DNA from: Terfezia claveryi
Taxonomy: Eukaryota; Ascomycota; Pezizomycetes; Pezizales; Pezizaceae
Reading direction: 5' to 3'
Length of the DNA: 64,000 nt
NCBI GenBank assembly: GCA_015179025.1
Contig: WHUX01000019.1
Span: forward strand, 186,001-250,000
The position numbers and the translations under genes were made by a program. The notes below the pieces were generated by a model. That model was not told where the DNA came from. It did not search any database and saw only the letters and a list, made by a program, of their open reading frames with translations. This document shows positions 45,819-58,082 of this stretch, piece after piece (position 1 is the stretch's first letter; the number at the start of each line of letters is the position of its first letter).

Positions 45819-47402
45819 AGCACTATTATCATGATGCAATATTGAAGTTGGATTCTTCACAATTGGATTTGCTACCTTTTTGGCCGCGAGTTTAGGGCAT
45901 CCGGCTCGCCGTTGTTTTCATGTATATTTAGGGACGTTGTATATCGTTCCAGCCCGAGCGTCTCTGCTTATGTATCTTTGGTATGATTTTTATTGTTTTG
46001 GTGCGCTGGGTTATATTGAAGGCTAAGGACTTTGTATAGTCTCGTCCAAGGGCTTACATACGTGGCCAGGACATCTTTGTGCATTTATATACAGAGGGTG
46101 TCGTGCGAAGAACCAATAAATTAGCTAAAAATATGAAATCAAAGGCCTGGAATCCTTATTAGGAAAAACAAAACATCATTTAGATTTTTATGAAAAATAG
46201 TTGGAGAAATTATTCAGGTAAATACCGCTACAAGTTACGTACCATCAATGCGGCCAAAAAGTCTTGGTTACGCTTACGTGGGACGTGGGACATGGCCAAT
46301 GTTATGCGCCTTAGGCGATGTTGAATTTGGGCGGGGATTGTAATGATTTTATATTTATATATCGTAAGGCTCAATTGGAAGATTAGCATGTAATTTTCAG
46401 ACCAAAAGCCGAAAACTCTTTATTGCAAACCCACATGGTAGTTTCATGAATTACCTTAGCTACATACAACATGCATCTGTCATCGAGGTTTGGCTGAAGT
46501 CCCGAGTTGGACTTCGGCAGGCTTCATGTCTCCAGGGTAAATCGAACTGTATACCTTCATCGTTGAAATAAATATAATTTGCTACTCTGCTGTCTGGGTG
46601 CTCCTGAAACGGGTTCCAGAAGCCTAAAGTCATTTTCTTCATCTTCTTGTCATCTGCTCTGTATTTTTCGTTTCCTTGCAACCTATCGGATCACTCGCCA
46701 CACTGCCCGTGCTTCGCCCCCCATCAAGCGCAAATAACGGACAAAATAGAGGCAACAGCCTTCGCACAGCTTTCGTACTGGCCTTCGTTGAGTCTATATA
46801 TTCGCGACCCATTGAAGGTCTTTAAACTTTCTTCTGAGCTTACGTTCCTTCTACGCTCGATCAACCTCCTTCCCTGTAGTTCTGAGCCTTTATCTTACCC
46901 CCATTCATCTGTTTATTTCGGGTACGGCATACTTGGAACACAAAACAAAGGTCTTGGAAGCTTGCGTATACCTCCCCACCGCATACGTACATACTTCATA
47001 CCACTGCGAAAAAAACTCCCGTTGCAGTAAGGTTACCAACTTTCTTGAATCTGAATCGGCCCAAGCCGGCCAATCGGCATTAGTAATTCTGAAGCAAACA
47101 GGGACGACATTGGCTGCGCCTGGCAAGACGGGTGGGGCTTATATACTCACACAGGGCCGCTATTTTCTGTCTTTTCCGCAGGACGGGTTACTTAGTTCTG
47201 AGTCTCCAAACGGCGGTAATTGACCATCGACAGACCAAGGAGCAGGGGTCTTTTGGGTTTGGGATTCACATTCATATATCCCTTCTGTTTGATTCTAAAG
47301 TTTAAAGAGTCACGATAACTCGGAAATTTCATTGCTTTATACAGGCCTTAAGGAGACGTAGAAGGGAATAGGGCGTTGGAAAGTTCAGAAATCGGCCTTA
47401 AG
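45819..47402. other. Intergenic between acs and the ADAM gene
   Basis: Non-coding: the 3' UTR of acetyl-CoA synthetase and the upstream region of the ADAM gene. No repeats or coding segments are recognised. Confidence 0.6.
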
Positions 47403-50030
47403 ATGTGGTCAATACATCGACTTTCCTGTTTACTAGTAATATGTACGACGTTACAAGTACTACTCTTAGGAAGCAGCGTCGAAGGTCACTCACAGCAACG
47501 GAGTATCCCATTATCTTATATATCATTAGTTAAGAACGCTCAGATACGGACGCCTTCACAGCGAATACATCACAATTCGGAGTTCGACATTACTTTCTCA
47601 TTACATCGGGGCAAGCAGGAAGTACGTTTATCGTTAGAACCAAATCATGATATTGTCCCAAGTGGTGCGAAGGTAGAGTACCTAGGTGAGGATGGAAAGG
47701 TTGCTCGGACGGAGGAGATCCAGAGGCATGAGGTGAGGGTCTTCAAGGGACAATCATGGGTTAGGGATGGAAGTGGGCAAGGCTGGACACACGCTGGTTG
47801 GGCGAGGCTCGTAGTTCAGAGGGATGGCGTGGATCCATTGTTCACCGGGGCATTTTTGCTTAATAACGACGCTCACCATGTGCAGTTGAGGTCATGGTAT
47901 ATGAAGACTAAGGGGCTTATGGACCCGGAGCTGGAAACTAGTGGAGACGACTTCATGGTGGTGTGGAAAGACTCGGATGTGAAGTCAAATATGGGGAAGC
48001 AAGCTGTACTGGGGCCTAGGGGACTTGAAGAGGGAGTTCAGTGTCACGCAAATAATCTCACTTTCAATCAGATAGACAATCCAATTCACCAACAGAGCCT
48101 CCTAGAGACATCTTCAAACAAGCGGGATGGGCTTTTTGGATCATTTGGGATGATGGACCTTTTCAACAGGGCTCTTGAGAAGAGAACTGGCTTGGATACT
48201 GGGACAACTGGAAATACAGGAGGCTTGAACCTTGAAAGTACTATTGGACACACTGCTGGCTGCCCTACGACGAAGCAAATGGCATTGGTTGGTGTTGCTG
48301 CAGACTGCACATATATCGCCGAGTTTGACAGTCAAGAGACAGCGCGGTCTCATATCATCACTCAGTTTAACTCAGCGTGAGTTACGCCATTTTCAGTTGC
48401 TATATGTATACCTGTTAACACTGAAGTTGCCTAGATCGGCTGTTTTCGAATCTACCTTCAATATCACTCTCGGTATCAAGTCGCTTGTTATTCCTGCTGG
48501 AGAGGGAACTTGTCCTGGAACTGCCCCATCTACTGCTGCCTGGAATCTCCCATGCACCAACTCGGCTACTATCACCAATCGCCTCAACCTATTTTCGAGC
48601 TGGCGAGGACAAGCAGACCGAACAACAGACGGAAATGCATTTTGGACTTTGTTGACAAATTGCAAAACTGGCCCTGCAGTTGGTCTGGCCTGGGTAGGAA
48701 TGTTGTGTAAGACTACTGCAGACCAGGGAACAGACGGACAGGTTATTAGCGGTACCAATGTTGTCGCAAAAACACCTACAGAATGGAAGGTCATTGCTCA
48801 CGAAATCGGGCACACGATGGGTGCGGTGCATGATTGCACATCAGGCGAATGCGAACAAAATATGCAGGATACCTCTCAGTGTTGCCCATTGAGTACGTCT
48901 ACTTGTAATGCCAATAGCCAGTTTTTGATGAATCCGTCAACATCAGACCAAATTGATAAGTTCAGCGCTTGTACGATAGGTAATATCTGCGGTGCATTCT
49001 TGACGAGAAGTGTGAGTAAGCTATGCTTGACTGATAATAGGAACGTGTCAATTATCACGGAGAATAGGTGCGGCAATGGCATTGTTGAGCCAGGAGAGGA
49101 TTGTGACTGCGGTGGCACGGAAGGGTGAGGAGAATCCTTTTCATATAAATCCAGTTGGTATCTGAAATGGCTCAGAAATACTAACAATATCGGCTGCTAT
49201 TCCAGCTGCGCGGGGAATACTTGCTGTAATGCGACGACTTGCAAGTTTAGCGACAACGCTGTTTGTGATGACTCGAATGATGACTGCTGTACCAAATGCC
49301 AGTTCGCCTCGAGCAGCCAAGTTTGTCGCCCATCTACCGGTGAATGCGATCCTGAGGAAAAATGTACCGGATCTCAAGCCTCGTGTCCTAAAGACGATAT
49401 TAATGAGGATGGAACTGCATGTTCCAGCGGGTTGACCTGCATGAGTGGGCAATGCACCTCGCGGGATCTGCAGTGCAAGACGATCATGGGAGTGGAGTAT
49501 GGTAATAATGATACCAGCTCTTGTAACTCGCAGGGTTGTCAGGTGCAGTGTGCTAGCCCCAGACTTGGATCTGGGTACTGTTATGAAATGCAGCAGAACT
49601 TTCTGGATGGCACGCCGTGTGAAGGAGATGGAAGGTGTCAGAGCGGGATCTGTAAGGGGAGTACGACGTTTGGAGCGATCAAGGAGTGGATTAAAGATGT
49701 AAGTTTCTCAGCACTCATGCCAGAATTGGTGGAAAGCTGATCTTTAAATAGAATAAACCCTTGGTCATTGGGATTTCGACGGGAGTGGGAAGTTTGATTA
49801 TTATTTGCCTACTTATATGCATCTGTAGGGCATGCTGCAGGCGGAGGCGTGTTAAGAAGATGCCGTCGCCAGTGATGGCATTACCCCCTCCGCCGTATCC
49901 ACCACCACCCGATCATTATGGGAATAATGGCGGACAGTATGAAGGCTATAATACGCTTGGGGGCTCGGGGCGCCAGCTTCCACAACAAAATCAGTATCCA
50001 CAGAGGCATGCGAGCATGAGATACGGGTAG
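47403..50030 (+). CDS. Fungal ADAM-family metalloprotease (reprolysin-disintegrin, membrane-anchored)
   Basis: Model: join(47403..48376, 48435..49124, 49206..49698, 49752..50030), 811 residues. Layout: signal peptide (LSCLLVICTTLQVLLLGSSV), a prodomain of about 250 residues, a reprolysin-type protease domain with the zinc site HEIGHTMGAVHD (first His at about residue 447, catalytic Glu next), then RCGNGIVEPGEDCDCGG opening a Cys-rich disintegrin-like domain, a further Cys-rich region, one membrane span (GISTGVGSLIIICLLICICR) and a short cytoplasmic tail with a proline run and QPQQ-type disorder. This is the ADAM arrangement; filamentous ascomycetes have ADM-A/ADM-B homologues with the same layout. 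They are presumed sheddases at the cell surface, but substrates in fungi are unknown. The first ATG of the frame is at 47403. This is not a venom toxin despite the domain names. Confidence 0.92.
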
Positions 50031-50697
50031 TCGTGCTCACACGGGTGAGTACTAATGTGTGAATAGACTGTGTGTTTAATGGTGCTCTGTAAGGGATACC
50101 AGAACAGGATACAGGTTTTTTTTTCCGAATTCGGAGTATTTTTACTTTTTCTTAGAATAATATCACTAAGAAAGGGATTGCTTCTTTCCATTTTCTGCAT
50201 ATAAGCACATTATAGTTTTTCGGGGTTCTTCTTCTTTTTTTTTTTTTCTTTTTTTCCGGTAAGATTGATTTCAATGCTCTTTTCTGATAGTGATGATGTC
50301 ATGAAACTGCTTTCAGATTCCCGGTTATTGTTTTTGTTCATAGCTATATTGGCTTTGTATTTCAAGGGCGCATCTTCGTAAACAGATCACTATTCATCTA
50401 GGGAGATACGTAGTAGATATAGAAATATATTAGTGATATGTGTGTAGATTTGGCTGCTATGGACTTTAGATGTGATTATGATAGCGCCAGCCCAGAGGGC
50501 CAGGTTGCCCTCCCCAGTTGGTAGCACTCGGTAAATAATAAGACGAACTCAGGGAATCTAATTCCAAACTTTTGATCTGCGGTGGGGTTAAAATTTGGTT
50601 TTGGCGGGGGGAGCGCCAAGGTTGGATTCTGGAGGGGGTGCAAAAAGCATACATATATACATATGTACGTCATCACATGAGGGTTTCTTGATATCAG
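50031..50697. other. Intergenic
   Basis: Pyrimidine/T-rich DNA (T runs at 50117-50124 and 50230-50255) between two plus-strand genes. No feature beyond UTR/promoter DNA. Confidence 0.6.
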
Positions 50698-51591
50698 ATG
50701 ATGTTACTACTGAAGAGCTGTATTATAGGCCCAAGGGCTTTCGTGGGGCATCGTTTGCTAGCATCAGCATTAATTCCAGCACCGGTATCGATATCACGAA
50801 GAGCATTCTCTGCAAAGCTCACGACCTCAAAGCATATTCCCAGACTGTCAAGCAGTACCGCATTGGCCTCCTTAACACCCTTCAACGCCACCTCCATAGC
50901 CAACACCCCAATCCACCCTCTTCCTATATTCATTCAACAAAGACCACCACCACTGTCCCGCCCTCTCTACACCGCCCCCACAATGTACCAACCACCCCCC
51001 TCCACCACCGCCGAAGACGACGCCTACACCAATTTCCTTCTCAACGCCAACCGCATGTACACGCAGCCAGCGGCCGAAACTCCCTCGGAAACCGTCACCA
51101 ACAAATCCCTCCTCTGCCCTATCGACCCCTCCCTCCTCCCCAGCTACATCTCCGCCCTTCACACATCCCGCTTCTACACCAGCGACATCGACGCCCCATT
51201 CGAAGCAGTCGACCTCCCGCTCCAAGCTACCCCGCACACACAAGCTAGCATCGAGACTGGCATCTACCGATATACAGTTGCAAGGGCACTTGATATCGAT
51301 GAAGAAGTTATCAAGAAACTGAGCATCGAGCAGTGGAATCCTAGGAGGGAATATAGCGACGTTGTTGAAGCTGTGGAGAAGTGGGTTCGGGAGGGGAATA
51401 AGGAGGCGTTGGAGGAGAGGGCGGTGGGGGTGCCAAAGGAGGTGGAGAGTACGAAGGAGGGGGAGGTGGCGGTGTTTGCGGTGGATGGGGAGGGCGCGAG
51501 GGTGGAGTACTTTGTTTTGGGGGTTATAAGGGGAGTGGGGGGGAAGCCGGATAGGGTTGTGGGGATGAAGGTTTTGGCGGTCGAGAGTTAG
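50698..51591 (+). CDS. Unrecognised protein with possible mitochondrial presequence
   Basis: A 297-codon single-exon frame. From the first ATG the N terminus is basic, Ser-rich and free of acidic residues for more than 90 residues (KSCIIGPRAFVGHRLLASAL, then SISRRAFSAKL), as in a mitochondrial targeting sequence. The alternative start MYQPPPSTTAEDD at 50983 would remove all of it. The body has helical segments (PSLLPSYISALHTSRFYTSD, YTVARALDIDEEVIKKLSIE, VVEAVEKWVREGNKEALEER) and a beta-rich end (VAVFAVDGEGARVEYFVLGV). I recognise no family. Codon use is strongly C/T-biased in the first half and G-rich in the last third, which opens long shadow ORFs on the other strand. Its 3' end converges with the DNA polymerase gene, 284 bp away. 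Confidence 0.55.
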   Translation: MMLLLKSCIIGPRAFVGHRLLASALIPAPVSISRRAFSAKLTTSKHIPRLSSSTALASLTPFNATSIANTPIHPLPIFIQQRPPPLSRPLYTAPTMYQPPPSTTAEDDAYTNFLLNANRMYTQPAAETPSETVTNKSLLCPIDPSLLPSYISALHTSRFYTSDIDAPFEAVDLPLQATPHTQASIETGIYRYTVARALDIDEEVIKKLSIEQWNPRREYSDVVEAVEKWVREGNKEALEERAVGVPKEVESTKEGEVAVFAVDGEGARVEYFVLGVIRGVGGKPDRVVGMKVLAVES

Positions 51592-51875
51592 AGGGGAGAA
51601 GAGGGGGAATTTATGGTGGGAGAAAATGATGTGAGGGAAAAGTTGAAAAACTGAATTTTTTTGAGAAATCAATGGATAACTGCCACAGTGGTTACTAGTG
51701 GCCTGGTGAGGCATGATTGGAGCCAGGAGGTAATTGTGTAGCTGTTTACTAATCTCTTTTAGCATGTGCATTTTTTCCTAGTATTCCTTCAGTATGTACA
51801 TTCTGAAAGAGAAATGTCTTATTGTATGTAACGTCATATGCCCGGGTATATCCCCTCAACCAAAGTAATAGTACT

Positions 51876-54354
51876 CTACTTCTCCCGCTCCCTTCTTTCC
51901 ATCTCATGGAACCTTGCGTGTGCCTCAAGGGCAAATAAGAGCACTTCCATTCCACAATTTGGGCACACGACATCTCTAGCAGACGGAGAACCAACTTCGT
52001 CTTCCATCTCCAACTCAGAGAAATCCTGCCTAGACTTTATCCTCAAATGGTCTATTGGTGTCAGAATAGGAGCTTCCGCTAGTAATGTATCAGTTCCATT
52101 TCCGTCCATGTCCCATATCTCGTTGTTGTCGTCTGCCTTAACCCAGAGGTCTTCCCCGATTCCGAGCTCAATTTTTTTATCAAAGGGTTTCATCTCCCAA
52201 ACTATCCCCAAGTTTTGTCCATCAATAACGGTATCCTCGTTGGAGATCCCATCTGCTATTTCCTCGGCTAGCTTATGATCTCCTTCAACTCCTTTCTCTC
52301 CCAACATCTTATAAACCCGTTCTATCTCCCTAACCTCCTTCTCCCAATCCATATCTTCGTCGTTCTTATTCCTAGAACCCTCTGTCGTTACCTTTTTCCC
52401 TGCAAAAACCTTCTCAATGTCCACCCCTGCCATCACTGCCTCACCCGCCTTCGATTCTTCCATATTAACTACTGCCACATTCACCAGCTGCAATTCCCCT
52501 TCCCCCACCTTCCCCATTTTCCTTAGCAATGGCAGCCCTACATCCCTCACCAACCTCCCAGCCAAGGCCTCCGCACATGAATCTCGCGCAAACACATACC
52601 GAGGTAATGGTGCGGATCTCGAGATTCGGGCGGAGTAAGGCCCAGTCATGTCTCGAGGGCGGAGGGAGAGGCGAAAGGTCCGGGGGCATGCAAGCCATCT
52701 TTGCAGAGATGTAGTCGGAGTAGGTGTGCTTGTGGTTGGGGGTGGAGGAGGTGAAAGCAGGTCTATGTGCATCCTAGTAATCAGTTTTGTTACGAGCTGT
52801 ATCAGTACCTGCTCGGCCTGCTTGGTCCCCTTCAGCGAGCGGAAAGTGTCTTCAATGCTAATTTGCGTTGGAATCAGGCTTGTCTGAGCCACCGGCGTAG
52901 TGTCCACTCCATGCAGCCAGCCGTACAGCTTTCTAGCCTGCTCTTTTGAATCGAGCACCTGGGAAAGTCGATCCAAGGTGAGTCTCCGTCGAGTATCGTA
53001 AATTGTCACAGGGTGAGTAAGCTTATCATAGAAGGCCACTTCGGCAACACTGCTACCCTCTGGTGCGCCGCCTTGAATCACTCCCAAAAGCTCCTCTCTC
53101 AACACTTGTGCAGTTTTGAACCCGACCCCTGGAATTTTCCCAATCTCATGTCCGTCCAAAAAGCTCTGCGTCGCAGCCGGAATCAGTAAAGTCTGTTTAT
53201 CAGGCTTATTGACTGAGCCGGCTAGCTTCGCTGTTAGCTTGGTGGTTGATATGCCCGCCGATGCGGTGTAGTTATACGTTTCCTTCACATTATTCCGCAA
53301 AAAATGGGCAAAGTGTGCGGCAAGAAAAAGGCGCCGATGAAGCCTATTCCTGGTGTGTTTTGTTTGATGTAGATCATTATGGACTCTACAATCCAGGTCA
53401 TCGTCCTCCAGTGACTGCGGAGAGTGGTCAGATTCGGGAAGCACACGAAGATCGAGCGCATCATTTAAAGGATATGTATGGCCCGGCAGCTTTCCCCAAG
53501 AAAAACTGAAGCCACGCTTTGGATCTGTGAGGGAAAGTCGAAAGAACCCAATTCCATGATCAGCAGCTTCTTCCACAGGTTCATCGTCATCGGCGTTAGC
53601 GCGGGCAAGGTTAGAAGCTAAAGTACATGTAGGCAACACAGATGCAGGGAAGTCGGCGAGGCTGAGATTAGCGATATTGAAATCAATCATTTGAGTGACG
53701 TCCAAGAACACCTGCCAATAGTTAGAGTGTTAGATCATATACTATACAGGGATTACCTAACGCACCTCGTCGAACCCAAGCCGCTCAACTTTGTAATCCC
53801 AGATGAATTCTCGTACGTAAAGCCATAACTTTTTCGATGCGTCTCCTGCAGGGACATGACAAATTAGTCCGTCTGGCGCAGTTGGAATTTTGAAGTGGAG
53901 AAAGAAGAATGGAACGTGGGGAATGGAATGCAGGGCACAGTTACGGAACCGGGAGAGGTCCTCCCCATTGACTATCACGAGATTGGGACAAGTTTTCTTG
54001 GCCTCGGACACCAGTTGAAGCTTTTTGACTCCCTAGGACATTGGGAAGCAGCATAAGCACCCCTGCACCAGGACCCCGAAATCGAAATTTCGAAGCGAGA
54101 GTAACACACCTGTGCACGAGCTACATAGTTGCAGGTTGCGAGAATATTCTTTTGCTGAATTCCAAGGGGGAGGGAGCGTAGACCAGGCCGCTCGTTTTCG
54201 ACAACGGATGCATAGAAACAGTCGTAATCCTAAGAAAGGTGCATGAGCATTTGCAAGGGGGGAGGTGAGCTTAAGCTTTTCCAACGCTCACAAGATGAAT
54301 AAGAATGCGTTCATTCTGGGTGTCAACACACTTCTCCATCCCAGGCCATGCCAT
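51876..54354 (-). CDS. Y-family DNA polymerase, Pol iota-like, with C-terminal zinc finger
   Basis: Model: complement(join(51876..53711, 53766..53845, 53945..54032, 54110..54229, 54292..54354)), 728 residues. It is a translesion polymerase of the Pol iota/DinB group. Motifs across the junctions: ERILIHLDYDCFYASVVENE (first catalytic acid), PLGIQQKNILATCNYVARAQ joined to GVKKLQLVSEAKKTCPNLVI, VNGEDLSRFRDASKKLWLYV, VERLGFDEVFLDVTQM (catalytic Asp-Glu, residues 116-117), helix-hairpin-helix GKIPGVGFKTAQVLREEL, and a little-finger domain (ARISRSAPLPRYVF). The end CPNCGMEVLLFALEAHARFH (Cys700, Cys703, His715, His719) is a C2H2 finger like ubiquitin-binding UBZ modules, which would aid recruitment to ubiquitinated PCNA. 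Start at 54354 (MAWPGMEK); 54339 is an in-frame alternative. Confidence 0.9.
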
Positions 54355-55666
54355 GAGTATGCCATGTGTGTAATTTCGTTTATTTTATTCGTTGATATAT
54401 ATATATATATATGGTGGAAGCGTGTGATGGTGGAGATGGGGGGGATCGAGCTGATCATCGGCCTGAGGTTCCATTTCACATGCAAATGTTTAGGGGGAGG
54501 TGCATTAGTGTCTGCGAATACAATTGCCGCGGGTAGATTCTAGTACGTACATACCAGCTGCCTGGGTCAAAACAGCCCCGCTTTTAGCCAGAACCATACG
54601 GTAGACGCACTCTGATGCTGCTTGTCGTGTGGTGCACAGCTGTGTGATCTCAGTTCTATCGGAAACGTATTAGTATACGGTATAGTAAGGTATAAATGAA
54701 ACAACTGATGGAAATTGGCTGTGATGGGTATCACGGGACCCAACACCAAGTGTCAAAAGTTTTACATTCATGTAGCAGACATATTATTCATGTAGACCGC
54801 TGTTGATCTTTAACAGATGCTACCTACCTTTTTTGCGGAGTTGCTGTGCTGTGTGCTACCTACCTGTCCCTGAGACCAATTGAAATCATTGCACCTTGCC
54901 TTGCCCGTTCATCCCTTTCTTCTTCCCCATCCTTTTACACGAATGATCGTAGATCTATTCCATATACCCCCTCAAACACTCTCCTATATATACCGTAATC
55001 GTCAAAGTATTTACTTTGTGGGTGTACTTCGGTACCGGATTTCTTGCCTTTAACTCCTGCTGCTCTCTCCGTTGACGTCAACCCTGCTACATACAACATT
55101 CACGGCCGTCACCGAGCAATACCGAAGTGGCCCCCCCAAGAGCCGAGCTTCAAAACATCCCACTCTAATTACTCCGGAATTAAATAATCTTCTCGCCAAA
55201 GGCAGACACTGCAAAGACCATTTGCTTTCCGCCTGGAGCCAGAGTCTCGTGCCCTTGTGTCTCTTGTGCAGCTGGTAAGCTCCACTCTGGGTTATGATAT
55301 TTTAGCTTGGTTTTACTAAACGGCGTTAGTTGGTGGGACAGCCCCTGTACCCTAGTCTGGCCTGTACCCCAGACTTTCTCCGGCAAGAAACAAATAAAGT
55401 ACTGGAGCCCACCACCCGCACGTGGAAGAAGCTCGGCCGCGGAGTTGAAGCAAAGAGCAGAACCAGCGCTGTGACTCAACTCGATCTGAACCGAACCATA
55501 AATTCCTTTCTTCCATAATATAAACCTCTCATTACGAATATACCACGACAGACTTCCCCAATTGTATCATTTTAGAGCACTAGACCTTCCTCCCCTTCCT
55601 GGATATATTACTACTTCAACCCGCACGTAACCGAATCCGGCGAGCTCCTAGAAGGATTTGCCCAAC
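54355..55666. other. Divergent upstream region of polymerase and kinase genes
   Basis: Non-coding, 1.3 kb. It contains a (TA)n run at 54397-54410 and a CTAGTCTGGCCTG copy of the dispersed motif (55352-55364). It should hold both promoters. Confidence 0.55.
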
Positions 55667-57309
55667 ATGTGGAGAGCTTCACCAGCTCTGATGGATATCA
55701 TCACACATTACAGTACCTTTCCGGCTACTGGTGTAAGTTTACGGCAGATGGTACAATTTGGTCAAAACCCTTCTGCTGGTGAGCTCTTTCTTTGGCAGGA
55801 ATTACTATTGAGCGTCGTGTGACTCAATCTCCGGGCTTCCGAGGAAGTGTTTTTAACGGTTGTGAATAAACAGGTACTTTATTTAGAGCCTCACAATTTC
55901 TCAGCGAGGAGTTACCGATACGGCTTTCCCATCGTGTGAAGGAATTGAATCAATTACCAGATGGACTGAACGAGATGCCCTCGATACAAAAAGTTGCGAA
56001 TTGGTATGCACAGTCGTTTGAGGTTCGTAGTAATCCTACACATCAATGCAGTAAAGCATCACGAAGAAAGCTCAATGCTAATTGCAATGGTTATACGACG
56101 TAGGAACTCACAACCTTACCGCGGCCGACCTTATCGAAGGAATTGCGAGAGAAATTAAAAGGGGCACGAGAGAATGGTAATTCATCTGTATTTTCGCCAA
56201 CGACGGATAACCCTGATCTCGAGAAGGGGCAGTATCGAAGCTCACCCTGGCAAAACGGTAACGGAAATGGAACTGGAATTGGAAGGAAGAGTCTACGGTA
56301 CGATGGTTCGCTCCGGGGTCCACAACGACGGTCAGCTCACATTAAATTGGGGAATAGTCGTTACTATGCGACAGTAGATGAGGGCGTGCAATGGACACCG
56401 GAAATTATAGATTATAACAAACGATTCACAAAATGTCTCCAGAAGATAAAAGCACGTCATGACCCAGTTGTGACAACAATGGGTATGAATAACTGTTCCC
56501 GAGTACAATGTCAGCTCATGACTAACCGCGACTTAGCTATGGGCATAAACGAATATAAACGGAAAAGGCAACGGATGCAAATCGACAGCTCTATCCAGAA
56601 CTTCCTGGACCGATTCTATATGTCTCGTATTGGCATACGTATGCTTATCGGACAGCACATTGCGCTCAACACGAACCCCGCGGAGGACAACTACGTCGGG
56701 ATTATTTGCACGAAGACAAACGTCAAGGAGCTCGCTCAGGAAGCTATCGAAAATGCACGATTTGTGTGTGAAGAGTACTATGGCTTGTTTGACGCCCCGA
56801 AGGTGCAGCTGGTGTGTAAGCCCGACCTGCACTTTATGTATGTCCCAGGGCACTTGACCCACATGTTGTTTGAGACGCTTAAAAACTCTCTGCGTGCTGT
56901 TGTTGAGACACATGGGACGGACGCGGAGGACTACCCACCAATCAAGGTCATTGTGGCTGAAGGGAAAGAGGTAATCTAAATCCCAATAGCTTCAGTAGCA
57001 TAACTAACTGAAAATCAGGATATCACTATCAAGATTTCCGATGAGGGAGGGGGGATTCCGAGGAGCGCTATTCCGCTTGTCTGGACTTATATGTACACCA
57101 CCGTTGAATCCACTCCTTCCCTGGACCCTGATTTCAACAAATCGGACTTCAAGGCTCCTATGGCAGGTTTTGGATATGGTCTACCGATTTCGAGATTATA
57201 CGCTCGGTACTTTGGAGGCGAGTTGAGACTGATAAGCATGGAGGGGTATGGCACCGATGTTTACCTACATCTGAACCGGCTCAGCAGCAGCTCTGAGCCG
57301 TTACAATAG
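55667..57309 (+). CDS. Mitochondrial pyruvate / branched-chain 2-oxoacid dehydrogenase kinase
   Basis: Model: join(55667..55778, 55874..56022, 56104..56970, 57019..57309), 472 residues. The family phosphorylates the E1 subunit of the pyruvate (or branched-chain oxoacid) dehydrogenase in the mitochondrial matrix and switches it off. Motifs: PATGVSLRQMVQFGQNPSAG, FLSEELPIRLSHRVKELNQL, the VANWYAQSFEEL junction, MSRIGIRMLIGQH, and a GHKL ATPase fold with N-box ETLKNSLRAVVE, G1 box ISDEGGGIPR and G2 box GFGYGLPISRLYARYFGG. An insert of about 80 residues after LSKELREKLKGA (Ser/Asn/Gly-rich) is longer than in animal enzymes. PDK versus BCKDK cannot be settled by eye. The start MWRASPALMDIITHYS fits fungal homologues. 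Confidence 0.92.
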
Positions 57310-58082
57310 ATCATACGGCGTTGAGGAATAGGCTATACTTATACCAAGGGCTAGACAAAAGCGTCCTGTGGTTTTGATTGTCACTATTAACACTGTAAAC
57401 TCTGAGAAAGTGCTGTGAGGGATTTCCACAGCTCGATGCTAGAGTCTGTTGTATACTTACTATTACTACCTTTCTTTATTGGGGTGGCGACGTGTTTTTC
57501 ACCTACTTTTCCTCTTTTTTCTAAGCAAAAAACTGTATATAGCATTATCTGGACGGTTGGATTTTCCTTTTATTGTGTCTCATCTTTCGGTTTGTTGTGG
57601 TTTTCTTAAATGTCGCTTTTTCCCTTTCCTTATTTACCCATTTATTTTTTTTATTTTTTTGATTGCTTTATGCTGGACGTAGCTACCGATACTGTATTGT
57701 ATGATGATCATAGCTTGAACGAACGACATGCAGAGTATTGATATTGATGTATTGGCTAAGGTATTTTTTGGAGCCGGAAGATGGAGTGGGTGTTAATTCA
57801 TGATACATGAATATGGTGACTTATGGCCTTAACCACTTTATCCATCTTCAGTTCAAGCAAGGTGAACAGTGTGATATTCGTGAATACCTAAGTTGCTCTT
57901 GTGAGAATCATAGCAACATATAACTGGCATGAAGAAACACCGGAATACCAGCCGGTATCAATAAAACACCCAAAAACGAGCGCCTGGGCCTAGATAGTCT
58001 CAGTCTTGACGACCCCGACCGCTCCAAGGGAGGGGGCCTAGATACAACCTTCCAAATCTCCTACAACTATAATTAATGCAAT
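57310..58082. other. Intergenic between convergent genes
   Basis: Non-coding and T-rich (57636-57662), with the 3' ends of the kinase gene and of the small minus-strand gene facing each other. Confidence 0.6.

Noticed and set aside
50595..51248. 217-codon plus-strand ORF overlapping the orphan gene
   Set aside because: Out-of-frame overlap with Arg/His/Pro-rich low complexity and a non-ATG region before it.
50872..51771. 299-codon minus-strand ORF opposite the orphan gene
   Set aside because: The translation is His/Pro/Leu then Gly/Val-rich low complexity produced by the skewed base composition. The plus-strand frame has the more protein-like content.
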